Below, piece after piece: positions 47,267 through 56,776 of a stretch of 64,000 bases of DNA. Each line of letters starts with the position of its first letter. Within the stretch, counting starts at the first letter, position 1. Made by a program: the position numbers and the translations under genes. Source of the stretch: Pseudomonadales bacterium (GTDB lineage Bacteria > Pseudomonadota > Gammaproteobacteria > Pseudomonadales > Azotimanducaceae); contig JAJDTI010000138.1 in assembly GCA_022827245.1 (NCBI GenBank), forward strand, positions 1-64,000, written 5' to 3'. The notes below the pieces were generated by a model. It searched no databases. It saw only the letters and a list, made by a program, of their open reading frames with translations, and was not told the origin of the DNA.

Positions 47267-48421
47267 GTGACGGAGATGCGCGAGGCGGTCGCCGGAAGCC
47301 TGGGCGAAGACAGGCACGAGTCGGGGACGCCCCACGTCGAGTTCCTCGGCGTCGGCAAGAGCTATGACGGCGTCACCGAGGTCGTACGGGACCTGGAACT
47401 GACGGTGTACGAGGGGGAGTTCCTGACGCTCCTGGGCCCCTCCGGGTCCGGCAAGACCACCTGCCTGATGATGCTGGCGGGGTTCGAGGCGCCCACGGCG
47501 GGCCGCATCCGCATCGCGGGGCAGCGGGTGGACGACGTGCCGCCGCGGCGGCGCAACATCGGGATGGTGTTCCAGAACTACGCGCTGTTCCCCCACATGA
47601 CGGTGGGCGGCAACCTCGCTTTCCCGCTCGAGGTGCGGCGCATCGATCGCGAGCACGCCGCGCAGCGCGTACGGCGCGCGCTCGAGCTGGTGCGGCTCAC
47701 GGGCTTCGAGGACCGCAAGCCCGGCGAACTGTCGGGCGGGCAGCAGCAGCGCGTCGCCATCGCGCGGGCCCTGGTGTTCGAGCCGAATCTCGTGCTGATG
47801 GACGAGCCGCTCGGAGCCCTCGACCGGCGTCTCCGGGAAGAGATGCAGTACGAGATCCGGCGCATTCAACGAACGCTGGGCGTGACCGTCGTCTACGTCA
47901 CCCACGACCAGCAGGAAGCCATGGCGATGTCGGACCGCGTTGCCGTGTTCAACCGGGGCCGCGTCCAGCAGGTCGCGCCGCCGGAGGTGCTGTACGAGGA
48001 ACCGGAAAAGGGGTTCGTCGCCACGTTCATCGGCGACAACAACCTGTTACATGGCCGCATCGTGGCCGCCAAAGGCGACGTGTGCGTGGTGGACACGGGA
48101 CATGGCATCGTGCAGGCGTTCCTGGTCGCGCCCCTCGAAGTGGGCGACGCGGTGACCCTGGCGATTCGTCCGGAGCGGGTCGCGCTGGCCGCCGAGCCGG
48201 GCCTGTACAGCAACGAGTTCGAAGCGCACGTCGACGACATCGCCTTCCTGGGCGACCACCTGCGCGTGCGGGTAGGCGTCTGCGGAAGCTCGAACTTCGT
48301 GGTGAAGATCCCGAACCGGGCGGGCCACGGAGCCGTGCTCGAGGACGACCGGATACGCATCGGCTGGACGCCCCTGGACTGTCGCGCGCTGGCCCCGGAC
48401 AAGGATGAGGGAGGACCGTGA
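47267..48421 (+). CDS. ABC transporter ATP-binding protein, PotA-like
   Basis: A 384-residue ATPase. Walker A GPSGSGKTT, Q-loop VFQNYALFPHM, signature LSGGQQQR, Walker B LVLMDEPLG and H-loop VTHDQQEA are complete. The C-terminal TOBE domain (about 290-375) is that of the polyamine/iron/sulfate importers. It energises the two adjacent permeases. Start GTG 47267, with GGAGGG upstream. Its stop overlaps the start of the binding-protein gene. Confidence 0.92.
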   Translation: MTEMREAVAGSLGEDRHESGTPHVEFLGVGKSYDGVTEVVRDLELTVYEGEFLTLLGPSGSGKTTCLMMLAGFEAPTAGRIRIAGQRVDDVPPRRRNIGMVFQNYALFPHMTVGGNLAFPLEVRRIDREHAAQRVRRALELVRLTGFEDRKPGELSGGQQQRVAIARALVFEPNLVLMDEPLGALDRRLREEMQYEIRRIQRTLGVTVVYVTHDQQEAMAMSDRVAVFNRGRVQQVAPPEVLYEEPEKGFVATFIGDNNLLHGRIVAAKGDVCVVDTGHGIVQAFLVAPLEVGDAVTLAIRPERVALAAEPGLYSNEFEAHVDDIAFLGDHLRVRVGVCGSSNFVVKIPNRAGHGAVLEDDRIRIGWTPLDCRALAPDKDEGGP

Positions 48422-49497
48422 TGAAGGTAGCTCGCGCACTGTGCGCATGGGGAGTCGCCGTCCTGGGCCTCGGGGCCGGCGGGGAGACGTTGACGGTCGT
48501 GTCCTGGGGCGGGGCCTACGAGCAGGCGAGCCGCAGCGCGGTGCTCGAGCCGTTCACCGCGGAGACGGGCATCGAGGTCGCCGTCGAGGTCTATAACGGC
48601 GGCCTCGCGCAGATACGCGCGCAGGTCGAGACCGGCAACGTCTACTGGGACGTCGTCGACCTCGAGCGCGCGGACGCCGTGCGCGCGTGCGACGAGGGGC
48701 TGCTGGAGTTCGTCGACCTCGACCAACTGGCGCCCGCGCCGGACGGCACGTCTCCCGCGGAGGACTACCCGGCCGAAGCGGTGACGGAGTGCGGCGGCGG
48801 GTTGCTCTACTACTCCACGGTGGTCGCGTACAACACCGAGATCCTCGCGGGGGCGAGACCGGCCGCGATCGCCGACTTCTTCGACCTCGCGCGCTTCCCG
48901 GGTCGGCGCGGCATGCGCAGGAGCCCGCTGGTCAATCTCGAGTTCGCGCTGCTCGCCGACGGCGTGCCGGTCTCGGAAGTCTACGGGACCCTCGCGACCG
49001 TCGAGGGCGTCGCGCGGGCGTTCCGGAAGCTCGACGGCATCAAGGACTCCATCGTGTGGTGGGAAGCGGGTGCGCAACCGCCGCAGATGCTGGCCGATGG
49101 CGAGGTGGTGATGAGCACCGCGTACAACGGGCGCATCTTCAACGCGCAGGTCCTGGAGAACCAGCCGCTCGAGATCCTCTGGGACGGCCAGGTGCTGGAC
49201 TCGGGGATGCTCGGAATCGTGGCCGGCACCGCCCGGCTGGACGCGGCCCTCGAACTGGTGCGCTTCGCGAGCCGGCCGCAGGTGGAGGCGGCGATCAGCC
49301 GTTACATCTCGTACGGTCCGGTGCGCAGGTCGGCCGCGCAGTTCGTGTCGACGCACCGGGAGACCGGCATCGACATGCGCCCGCACCTGCCGACCAGCCC
49401 GGAGAACGTCCGGGGGGCGCTCCACAACGACTGGGAGTGGTGGAGCGACCATGGTGACGACATGAACGAGCGGTTCAGCGCATGGCTCGCGCGTTGA
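48418..49497 (+). CDS. ABC transporter substrate-binding protein, PotD/PotF-like
   Basis: A 359-residue periplasmic binding protein with a signal peptide ending near residue 20. LTVVSWGGAYEQASRSAV and WDVVDLERADAVRACDEGLL match the family 1 spermidine/putrescine-type group. Polyamine-contact residues cannot be confirmed, so the ligand may be another small amine or a related compound. GTG 48418 and ATG 48421 are adjacent possible starts. It overlaps the next permease by 16 bases. Confidence 0.87.
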   Translation: MMKVARALCAWGVAVLGLGAGGETLTVVSWGGAYEQASRSAVLEPFTAETGIEVAVEVYNGGLAQIRAQVETGNVYWDVVDLERADAVRACDEGLLEFVDLDQLAPAPDGTSPAEDYPAEAVTECGGGLLYYSTVVAYNTEILAGARPAAIADFFDLARFPGRRGMRRSPLVNLEFALLADGVPVSEVYGTLATVEGVARAFRKLDGIKDSIVWWEAGAQPPQMLADGEVVMSTAYNGRIFNAQVLENQPLEILWDGQVLDSGMLGIVAGTARLDAALELVRFASRPQVEAAISRYISYGPVRRSAAQFVSTHRETGIDMRPHLPTSPENVRGALHNDWEWWSDHGDDMNERFSAWLAR

Positions 49498-50762
49498 TCC
49501 GGGGACGTGGCGGCGCGGCGGCGGGCCTGCGCGCGTGGGCGCTCGTGGTGCCGCTCGCCGCCTTCATCGGGGTCACCTTCGTCGCGCCCCTCGGTGCGAT
49601 GCTGACCCGGAGCGTCCACACGCCCGTCGTGGCGGACGCGCTGCCCGAGACGCTGCGCCTGCTGGGCGGATGGGACGGTTCGGCGGCGCCGGGCGAACCG
49701 GTCTTCCGCGCGCTCGGGCAGGAACTGCTCGCGGCGCGGGAAGCCCGGACCCTCGGGCAGGTCGCGAACCGCGTGAACCGGGTCGAGGGCGGATTGCGGA
49801 GCGTGCTGACCCGGACCGCGCGGCGACTGCGTACCGCGGCGCCGTCGCCGGAGGCCGCTCCGGGCGCCGGGACCCAGCCTGACGCGACGCGGACCGCGGG
49901 CGCGCCGGCGCCGTGGCGGGACGCCATCCTCGGGATGGACGAGGCGTGGAACGAAGTCGCCACCTGGCGGGCGATCGAGCGCGCTGGAGAGCGCTTCACC
50001 GGCCGCCACTACCTGCATGCGCTCGACCTGGACGAGGCCCCGGACGGCGCGATCGTCGCCCAGCCCGAGGACCTGCGGATCTACCTGCCCCTGCTCGGCC
50101 GCACGCTGCTGGTGAGCCTCGCCGTTACGGCGCTGTGTCTCGCGCTGGGCTATCCCGTCGCCTACCTGATCGCCCGGGCGCCGCCCGACCGCGCCCCGTT
50201 GCTGCTGCTGCTCGTGCTCGTGCCGTTCTGGACGTCGCTGCTCGTGCGCACGACATCGTGGATCGTGCTCCTGCAGACCGAGGGCGTGATCAACGACCTG
50301 CTGGTGGCGGTCGGGGTGCTCGACCAGGACGGCCGCCTCGCCATGATCTACAACATGACCGGCACGATGGTCGCGATGACGCACGTCCTGCTGCCGTTCA
50401 TGGTGCTGCCGCTGTACTCGGTGATGCGTACGGTTCCGCCGGAATACATGCGCGCGGCCGCTTCACTGGGGGCGACCTTTCCGGCGGCGTTCCGGCGCGT
50501 CTACTGGCCGCGGACGCTGCCGGGGGTGGCCGCGGGGTGCCTGCTCGTGTTCATCCTCGCGATCGGCTACTACATCACGCCCGCGCTGGTCGGCGGGCGG
50601 ACGGGACAGCTCATTTCCAACATGATCGCGTATCACATGCAGCAGTCCCTGAACTGGGGCCTGGCCGCAGCCCTGGGAGGCATTCTGCTGGTGTGCGTCC
50701 TCGCGCTGTACCTGGCGTTCGACCGTCTGGTGGGGGTCGAGAGGATGCGGCTCGGAGCCTAG
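49482..50762 (+). CDS. ABC transporter permease, PotB-like, with a large periplasmic insert
   Basis: A 426-residue permease, about 130 longer than PotB. The first helix (about 18-40) is followed by a polar, Ala/Arg-rich stretch (about 45-200), and the rest carries five helices with the EAA loop (RAAASLGATFPAAFRRVYWPRTLPG, core ASLGATFPAAFRRVYWP). The long loop is expected in the periplasm and may contact the binding protein. It is the last importer gene; 114 bases separate it from the P450 fusion. Confidence 0.85.
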   Translation: MARALIRGRGGAAAGLRAWALVVPLAAFIGVTFVAPLGAMLTRSVHTPVVADALPETLRLLGGWDGSAAPGEPVFRALGQELLAAREARTLGQVANRVNRVEGGLRSVLTRTARRLRTAAPSPEAAPGAGTQPDATRTAGAPAPWRDAILGMDEAWNEVATWRAIERAGERFTGRHYLHALDLDEAPDGAIVAQPEDLRIYLPLLGRTLLVSLAVTALCLALGYPVAYLIARAPPDRAPLLLLLVLVPFWTSLLVRTTSWIVLLQTEGVINDLLVAVGVLDQDGRLAMIYNMTGTMVAMTHVLLPFMVLPLYSVMRTVPPEYMRAAASLGATFPAAFRRVYWPRTLPGVAAGCLLVFILAIGYYITPALVGGRTGQLISNMIAYHMQQSLNWGLAAALGGILLVCVLALYLAFDRLVGVERMRLGA

Positions 50763-50876
50763 GCGGCTGCGCCGTGTGGTATGGTCCGGCGCGCTGGAAA
50801 CGGCGGCATCCGCGAAGGCCGGCCGGCTATGGCGGTTTCGCTGCCGGAACCGCCGCGGGCATCGAGAGGAGGCGCA

Positions 50877-52901
50877 GTGTCAGGGGAAGTGCGCGAACTG
50901 GCCATCGCCGAGGAGCTCATCCTTCTGCTCCTGAAGGATGACACGGGCTTCGTCGCTCCCATACCGGAGTGGCGCATGTCCTGTGCCCTGGTGGGAGCGG
51001 TGCTCCTGGACCTGTCCTTCAAGGGACGGATCGACACCGACCTCGAGAAGCTCCACGTCGTGGACGCGACCCCCACCGGGGATCCGCTGTTCGACCCGAC
51101 GCTCGCGACCATCGCGGGGGAGACCGACTCCCACGGTCCGCGGTACTGGGTCGAACGGCTGGCCGCGCATGCGGACGAGATCAACGAGATGGTCTTCGAC
51201 CGTCTCGTGCAGCGCGAGATTCTCGATCACGACACGGCCGGCTTCTGGACGCTCTCCCGGCAGGTCGCCCGGTCGGGGCGCTACCCGCTCGTGGACGGGG
51301 CGCCGGGGGAGGAGATCCGCGGCCGGATCATGCGCACGCTGTTCGACCCGGAGGAGATTCCCGACCCCCACGACGTGACGGTGATCGGACTGGTGCGCGC
51401 GTGCGACGGCTTCAAGGCGCTGCTGCCTCCGGAGGAGCACGACGAGGTCGAGGACCGCATCGAACTGATCTCCGGCATGGACCTCTTCGGGCGGGCCGTG
51501 CTGTCGGCCGTGCGGAGTTCCTACTCGCCGCCGGCCAGCCTGCGTGCGGGTCGCCAGCCGCTGCCGGAGGTGAGTCTCTGGGAGTGCCTGGCGTCGCGGT
51601 CGTTCCGCTCCGGCAACATGCCGAAGTTCCTGGCCGAGAAGGCCCAGCAGCACGGGTCGGCGTATGCGCTCAGGCTGCCCGGCAAAAGGTTCGTCGTCCT
51701 CGCCGGCGCCGAGATGAACCACTGGGTCGGCCGCAAGGGTCGGCTCCATCTCCGTACCCGCGACTACCTCGAGGACTTCCAGGCCGCCTGGGGTACGGCG
51801 CGTTCGATCGCCAGCATGGACGGCGCCGATCACTACCGCATGCGCAAGGCTGCGCGAGCGGGGAACGCCCGGGCGGTGGTGGAGGACCGGCTCGCGGAAG
51901 TCTTCGCGACAGGACGAGAGCGATTCCGGAAGTGGGAGGTGGGCAAGACCCTCCCCGCCGAGGCGAACTGCCAGCGCTGGGTGGGCCGGCAGATGGCGCG
52001 GCTCAGCACCAGCATCGATCCGTCCGACGAACTCATCGACGGTCTGATCACGTACGAGTTTCGGGCCCTGCTGGTTTACGTGCTGGGGGTGTTCCCGAAG
52101 ATCACCCTCCGCACGCCCGCCATGCGGCGCGCCCACCGGGCGGTGCTCGCCACTTATGACGAGATCCATCGCGGTCACTCTCCGGCCCAGCGCGAGGGCA
52201 AGCGCCGGGACCTCGTCGACGACCTCATGGACCTGCATTACGCGGACCCGCAGTTCCTGCCGGAGACGGACCTCGAGTTCGCGTTCATCGCGGCGTTGAT
52301 TGCCGGGCACTACGTCGGCAGCGCCATGAGCTTCGCGCTGTACGAGTTGCTGACGCACCCGGACCTGGCCGAGCGGATCACGGCGGAGGCGGACGCCCTG
52401 TTCGCCGACGGGGACCCTGACGCGGGCGCGATGAACCTCGATGCGATCGACGTCACGCATCGCTTCGTGATGGAGAACCTGCGCCTGCATCCCGTGATCC
52501 CGGTCCACAACCGCACGGCGGCGAACTCCTTCGAGGTGGAGGGGAAGCTCGTACCCGCCCGCAGCACCGTCATGGTGGCCTACCCGGCGGCGCACTTCAT
52601 GGCGGAGCACTTCCCGGAGCCGGACAAGTTCGATATCGAGCGGTACGTGCCGCCCCGCGATGAGCACCGCAAGCGCGGGGCGTACCAGCCCTTCGGGGTC
52701 GGCACGCACACCTGCCTCGGCTCCCGGTTCACGGAGCTCATGATGGTGGCCGACCTGTTGCTGCTCGCGCACCACCTGGAACTCGAAATGGTGCCGGCCA
52801 ACTACAAGCTGAGGCTCTCGCCGCTGCCGAAGTTCAGCCCCGACAAGAAGTTCAGGTTCCGGGTGAAGCGGATACGCAACCCGATCCCGGTCGCGTCGTG
52901 A
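50877..52901 (+). CDS. GPP34 (GOLPH3/Vps74-like) domain fused to cytochrome P450
   Basis: A 674-residue protein with two domains. Residues about 4-215 match the GPP34 family: LAIAEELILLLLKDDTG, ALVGAVLLDLSFKGRI, PTGDPLFDPTL, RYWVERLAAHA and a C-terminal MDLFGRAVLSAV segment. Residues about 225-674 are a P450 with I-helix ALIAGHYVGSAMS, ExxR in MENLRLHP, and the haem loop FGVGTHTCLG with ligand C613. GPP34 in eukaryotes binds phosphoinositide at membranes, so the domain may dock the P450 on a lipid surface; this is inference. GTG 50877 follows AGGAGG; ATG 50781 or 50829 would add a short basic leader. The stop overlaps the channel gene. Confidence 0.88.
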   Translation: MSGEVRELAIAEELILLLLKDDTGFVAPIPEWRMSCALVGAVLLDLSFKGRIDTDLEKLHVVDATPTGDPLFDPTLATIAGETDSHGPRYWVERLAAHADEINEMVFDRLVQREILDHDTAGFWTLSRQVARSGRYPLVDGAPGEEIRGRIMRTLFDPEEIPDPHDVTVIGLVRACDGFKALLPPEEHDEVEDRIELISGMDLFGRAVLSAVRSSYSPPASLRAGRQPLPEVSLWECLASRSFRSGNMPKFLAEKAQQHGSAYALRLPGKRFVVLAGAEMNHWVGRKGRLHLRTRDYLEDFQAAWGTARSIASMDGADHYRMRKAARAGNARAVVEDRLAEVFATGRERFRKWEVGKTLPAEANCQRWVGRQMARLSTSIDPSDELIDGLITYEFRALLVYVLGVFPKITLRTPAMRRAHRAVLATYDEIHRGHSPAQREGKRRDLVDDLMDLHYADPQFLPETDLEFAFIAALIAGHYVGSAMSFALYELLTHPDLAERITAEADALFADGDPDAGAMNLDAIDVTHRFVMENLRLHPVIPVHNRTAANSFEVEGKLVPARSTVMVAYPAAHFMAEHFPEPDKFDIERYVPPRDEHRKRGAYQPFGVGTHTCLGSRFTELMMVADLLLLAHHLELEMVPANYKLRLSPLPKFSPDKKFRFRVKRIRNPIPVAS

Positions 52902-54430
52902 GGACGTGCCGACCCGCGCTGCTGTTGCCGATGCTCCTGGGCGCGTGTTCCCTGGCGCCGACCGCAGACGTCCCCGAGGAGGCCTCCGCAACCACCGACG
53001 CGCCGGCCGCGATCCCCGAGCGTGGCCTGCCCGATGGGCCGGCATGGTGGAAGGCGTTCGACGACCCGGTCCTCGACCGGGTGGCCGACGCCGTGCTGGA
53101 GTCCAATTTCGACCTCGACGAGGCCATGGCGCGCGTCGCGCAGGCCCGGGCCAGGGCGCGCATCGCCCGCGCCGTACTCGTGCCGGCCGTGCGGGCCAAT
53201 GTCGGGGCGAACGAGTTCGACGCGCCCACGAACGCGGGCATCGGCGCGCAACTCAACGAACTGGGGCTCGGCCCCGACGTGTTCGGGGCGTTCGGCTTCG
53301 CGCTGCCCGAGAGGCTCGATCTCACGACGTACTCCGCCGGCGCGGAGTTCGCCTACGAGGTCGACTTCTGGGGCCGGGACCGCAGCGCCGCGCGCGCGGC
53401 CGGCGCGGAGCGGCTCGCCGCGGAGGCGGATCTCCGGACGGCGCGCATCCGGGTACTCTCGGAGACGGTAGGCACGTACCTGGAGGTCCTCGATCTCCGG
53501 CGCCAGCGCACCCTTGCGCGCGAACTCGTCGTGGTCTTGCGAGAGTGGGAGCGGTTGACGACGGCGCGGTACGACAGCGGCCTGACGGACGCGCGCGGTC
53601 TGTACGCGCTGCGTCGCAACGTACGGGAGGCCGAGGCCGAGCTGCCTCGGGTCGAAGGCCTGCTGGCGGACGCCGAGGGACGGCTCTGGGTCCTGGTGGG
53701 AGGCTATCGCGAGGAACTCGCCGACGGGTTGCCCGACGGCATCACGTTGGCGGAGTCGCGCGAGCCCGCTCCGGAGGCCGTGCCGGCGGACCTCCTGGCG
53801 CAGCGCCCGGACGTGTGGGCTGCGCGGCAGCGCGTGGAGGCGGCCCGTTACACCGTGGGCGCCCACCGGGCGGCCCTGCTGCCGTCGTTGTCGCTGACCG
53901 GTTCGATCGGGCTGCAGAGTTCGGAGTCCTCGGGCTGGTTCGATGCCGATCAGTGGTTCCGCAACCTGAGCGTGAACCTCATGGCCCCCGTCCTGCAGCG
54001 CGGCCGGCTGCGCGGCAATGTGGAGTTGGCGGAAGCGCGGCTGGACGAGGCGGTCGCCGCGTTCGGACGTTCCGTCGTGACGGCGGCCAACGAGGTGCGC
54101 AGCGCCCTCACCGGCCTGGAGACCAGCCGGCGACGTGTGGCTGCGCTCGCTGCCGTGGAGGAGGCGGCCGGTGCCGAGGTCGCCCTGCAGAGGGAGCGGT
54201 ACGTGTCCGGCGTGGAGGACTATGCGGGTGTGCTGGCGTCGAGGCAGGTCCTTGCCAGGGCCAGGTCCGCACGCGCCGGCGGGGAGCGGGACCTGGGTTT
54301 TGCGCGGTTGGCACTGCATCGGGCGCTCGGCGGCGCCTGGAGTCCGGACACGGCGGAAGGCGTGGCGGGCGAGCCAATGGCGCATGCGGGATCGGGAGTG
54401 GCCGCCGCAGTGACGAGTGACGTGAAATGA
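52898..54430 (+). CDS. Outer-membrane factor lipoprotein (NodT/TolC family)
   Basis: A 510-residue TolC-type channel protein with lipobox LLGAC near residue 17. Two tandem OEP repeats are visible, each with long helices and a beta hairpin (TYSAGAEFAYEVDFWGRDR in the first, LLPSLSLTGSIGL in the second). It forms the outer-membrane tunnel of a tripartite exporter. GTG 52898 overlaps the P450 stop, and its end overlaps the adaptor gene, so the three are coupled. No inner-membrane pump is in this operon. Confidence 0.9.
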   Translation: MRTCRPALLLPMLLGACSLAPTADVPEEASATTDAPAAIPERGLPDGPAWWKAFDDPVLDRVADAVLESNFDLDEAMARVAQARARARIARAVLVPAVRANVGANEFDAPTNAGIGAQLNELGLGPDVFGAFGFALPERLDLTTYSAGAEFAYEVDFWGRDRSAARAAGAERLAAEADLRTARIRVLSETVGTYLEVLDLRRQRTLARELVVVLREWERLTTARYDSGLTDARGLYALRRNVREAEAELPRVEGLLADAEGRLWVLVGGYREELADGLPDGITLAESREPAPEAVPADLLAQRPDVWAARQRVEAARYTVGAHRAALLPSLSLTGSIGLQSSESSGWFDADQWFRNLSVNLMAPVLQRGRLRGNVELAEARLDEAVAAFGRSVVTAANEVRSALTGLETSRRRVAALAAVEEAAGAEVALQRERYVSGVEDYAGVLASRQVLARARSARAGGERDLGFARLALHRALGGAWSPDTAEGVAGEPMAHAGSGVAAAVTSDVK

Positions 54431-55641
54431 GCAGGAGAATGGGATTGCTGGTCGCCGTGGCGATCGTGGGGGCCGCCCTGGCGGTGGCCGTGGGCCTCGT
54501 GTCGCTCGCGCCGGAGCCCGAGCGGACGGAGCCGCCCTCCCGGATCCCGTTCGTGGAAACCGCCCCGGTGGTCGGCGGCTCCGGCGCCATTCCCGTGAAC
54601 GTGGCGGGTACGGTACGGCCGACCGCGGAGATCCAGGTCGCTCCGGAGGTGGGAGGCAGGGTCGTCTGGGTCAATCCCGACTTCCAGAGCGGCGGGAGGA
54701 TCGATGCCGACGAGACGGTCTTCCGGATCGAGGAAGCGGACTACCGTTACCGGCTGAGGGAGGCCGAGGCCGCGCTCGCCGCCCGGCGCGCGGCCTACCT
54801 GCAGGCCCAGGAGGAAGCGGCGCTGGCCCGGGCCGAGTACGAACGCTATGCCGACCGCGAACCCGCCGCGCTGTCTGCCGGACAGGCCAATCCGCTGGCC
54901 TTGTGGGAGCCTCAGCTCGAGGCGGCCCGTGCGGCGCTGGACCGGGAGGAGGCGAAGGTCGCCGAGGCCAACCTGGCGCTGTCCCGCACCCGGGTGCAGG
55001 CACCGTTCGATGGCTTCGTGCGGGAGGAGTCCGTGGACGTGGGGCAGTTCGTGACGGCGGGCCAGACCGTTGCACGGCTGTTTGCGGCGGACGCGGTCGA
55101 GGTCGTCGCCCCGCTCTCCGACCAGGACGCGGCCCTGATCCCCGGGTTGTGGTCGGTTCGGTCGGGGGATGGGGAGCGTCGCGTGCCGGCGCGGGTCATT
55201 GCGGAGTACGGTGACGCGCGTTACGCCTGGGCCGGTCGGGTGGACCGGGTGGAAGCCGCGCTCGATGCGCAGACGCGCACGATCGACGTGGTCGTGCGCG
55301 TGCCGGATCCGTTCGAATCCGGCGCATCGGTCGGCCGGGGCGGGACGTCGGAGGGCGGTCCGCCGCTCCTGGTGGGCAAGTTCGTGGAGGTGGAGATCGA
55401 GGGGCTCGCGCCCGAACGGTACTTCAGGGTCACCCGGGCGGCCCTGCGGCCCGGGGATGAAGTCTGGGCGGTGGACGACGGCGGGACCGTGCGTATCGTG
55501 CCCGTGCGCGTACTGCAGCATGGCGACGACGAGGTTTTCGTCACCGGCGCGCTGCGAGGCGGACAGGGAGCCGTCATCGCCGGACTGCAGTTCGCCACCG
55601 AGGGCATGCGCGTCCGGACGGGCGCTACGGCCGGACGATGA
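54427..55641 (+). CDS. Efflux periplasmic adaptor (HlyD/MFP family)
   Basis: A 404-residue adaptor. An N-terminal membrane helix (about 7-28) leads to lipoyl half IQVAPEVGGRVVWV, a coiled-coil hairpin (about 100-185) and lipoyl half VQAPFDGFVREESVDVGQFV. The barrel and membrane-proximal domains follow. It should bridge a pump to the channel encoded just upstream, but no RND, ABC or MFS pump follows; the next gene is a dioxygenase. The pump may be encoded elsewhere. Confidence 0.88.
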   Translation: MSRRMGLLVAVAIVGAALAVAVGLVSLAPEPERTEPPSRIPFVETAPVVGGSGAIPVNVAGTVRPTAEIQVAPEVGGRVVWVNPDFQSGGRIDADETVFRIEEADYRYRLREAEAALAARRAAYLQAQEEAALARAEYERYADREPAALSAGQANPLALWEPQLEAARAALDREEAKVAEANLALSRTRVQAPFDGFVREESVDVGQFVTAGQTVARLFAADAVEVVAPLSDQDAALIPGLWSVRSGDGERRVPARVIAEYGDARYAWAGRVDRVEAALDAQTRTIDVVVRVPDPFESGASVGRGGTSEGGPPLLVGKFVEVEIEGLAPERYFRVTRAALRPGDEVWAVDDGGTVRIVPVRVLQHGDDEVFVTGALRGGQGAVIAGLQFATEGMRVRTGATAGR

Positions 55642-55707
55642 ACGGGTCCGACCTCTGCTAAGCTCCGGGCCTCGCCAGTCGGCCCGCGCGAACGTCGAGA
55701 GGTCTTC

Positions 55708-56685
55708 ATGGCAATCACCGTCACCCCCAACGACAACGCCGCCGGCGCCGTCGTCACCGACGTGGACCTCGCGACGCTCGACGACGCCACCTGGGCGGAG
55801 GTGTACGGCGCCTTCCTGACCCACGGCCTGCTGATCTTCCCGGGGCAGCACCTCGACGAGGAAGCCCAGGGCGCCTTCGCCAGGCGCTTCGGGGACATCG
55901 AGAAGCTGTATCCCGGGCAGGACCAGGCGACGCTCCATTTTGGGAACGTCAAGGCGGACGGCGAAGTCACCCAGCCCAGCGACGAGTCGTTCAAGCTCCT
56001 GCGCGGCAACGAGGGCTGGCATACGGACAGCACCTACATGCCGCTCGCGGCGAAGGCCTCGATGCTCATGGCGCTCGTGGTGCCCGCGGAGGGGGGCGGG
56101 ACGGAGTTCGCGGACATGCGCGCTGCCTACGACGCGCTGGACCCGGGCATGCAGGAGAGACTCGCGGGGCTGTCCGCCTATCACTCGCTCTACCACTCGC
56201 AGGCCCGGGCCGGCTTCGCGCACACCACGGATCACATGTACGGCTTCCACGACAAGGGCGCGCCGCTGCGGCCCGTCATCAAGACGCATCCCGAAACGGG
56301 CAGGAAGTCGATCTACACGGGCCGGCACGCCTACCGGATCGAGGGGATGGATCCGGGCGAATCGCTGGCGCTGCTCGACGGGCTCCTGGCGGATGCGTGC
56401 CAGCCGCCGCGCACGTACCTGCACGCCTGGACCGTGGGCGATCTGGCGGTGTGGGACAACCGCTGCATGATGCACCGCGCCCGGCCCTACGACACGAGCC
56501 AGCCGCGCATACTCCGGGCGTCGCGGATCTCGGGCGAGCCCGAGTCGGAGCTGGCTCCGACGTTCGCGGACCCGAAAGCCGACGCCTTCCATCCCACGGC
56601 TTCCAACGAGTCGGCGTTGACCGCGGGCGCGCCTGGGAGCGAGCCACGCTCGGAGTCTCCGCGGGACACCGACCTGTACGGGTGA
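55708..56685 (+). CDS. TauD/TfdA-family Fe(II)/2-oxoglutarate dioxygenase
   Basis: A 325-residue dioxygenase. The iron ligands are H105, D107 (GWHTDSTY) and H256 (CMMHRARPYD), with the 2-oxoglutarate-binding Arg in PRILRASR. Family members hydroxylate taurine, 2,4-D and other small acids, often releasing the leaving group. The C-terminal 35 residues are low complexity. It follows the adaptor by 66 bases and is the third oxygenase type in this cluster. Confidence 0.88.
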   Translation: MAITVTPNDNAAGAVVTDVDLATLDDATWAEVYGAFLTHGLLIFPGQHLDEEAQGAFARRFGDIEKLYPGQDQATLHFGNVKADGEVTQPSDESFKLLRGNEGWHTDSTYMPLAAKASMLMALVVPAEGGGTEFADMRAAYDALDPGMQERLAGLSAYHSLYHSQARAGFAHTTDHMYGFHDKGAPLRPVIKTHPETGRKSIYTGRHAYRIEGMDPGESLALLDGLLADACQPPRTYLHAWTVGDLAVWDNRCMMHRARPYDTSQPRILRASRISGEPESELAPTFADPKADAFHPTASNESALTAGAPGSEPRSESPRDTDLYG

Positions 56686-56725
56686 CCGGTGCGGGGTGCA
56701 GGAGGGGCTGTCCCCGCCTCGTCTG

Positions 56726-56762
56726 AACCATGAAATCTCGGTGCCTGCCGCCGAGATTTCAT
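56726..56762. promoter_or_regulatory. Perfect 14-base inverted repeat before the AAA ATPase
   Basis: CCATGAAATCTCGG (56726-56739), a 9-base spacer, and CCGAGATTTCATGG (56749-56762) are perfect complements. The right arm ends 14 bases before the ATPase start. No U-tract follows. It may be an operator, a terminator for the upstream cluster, or a mobile or recombination-linked palindrome; the AT-rich arms stand out in this GC-rich sequence. Confidence 0.8.
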
Positions 56763-56776
56763 GGTAGTGTTTGGTC

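Noticed and set aside
56726-56762. Rho-independent terminator for the TauD cluster
   Set aside because: The stem is perfect but no T-run follows on either strand, so a terminator call is not justified although some role in termination remains possible.
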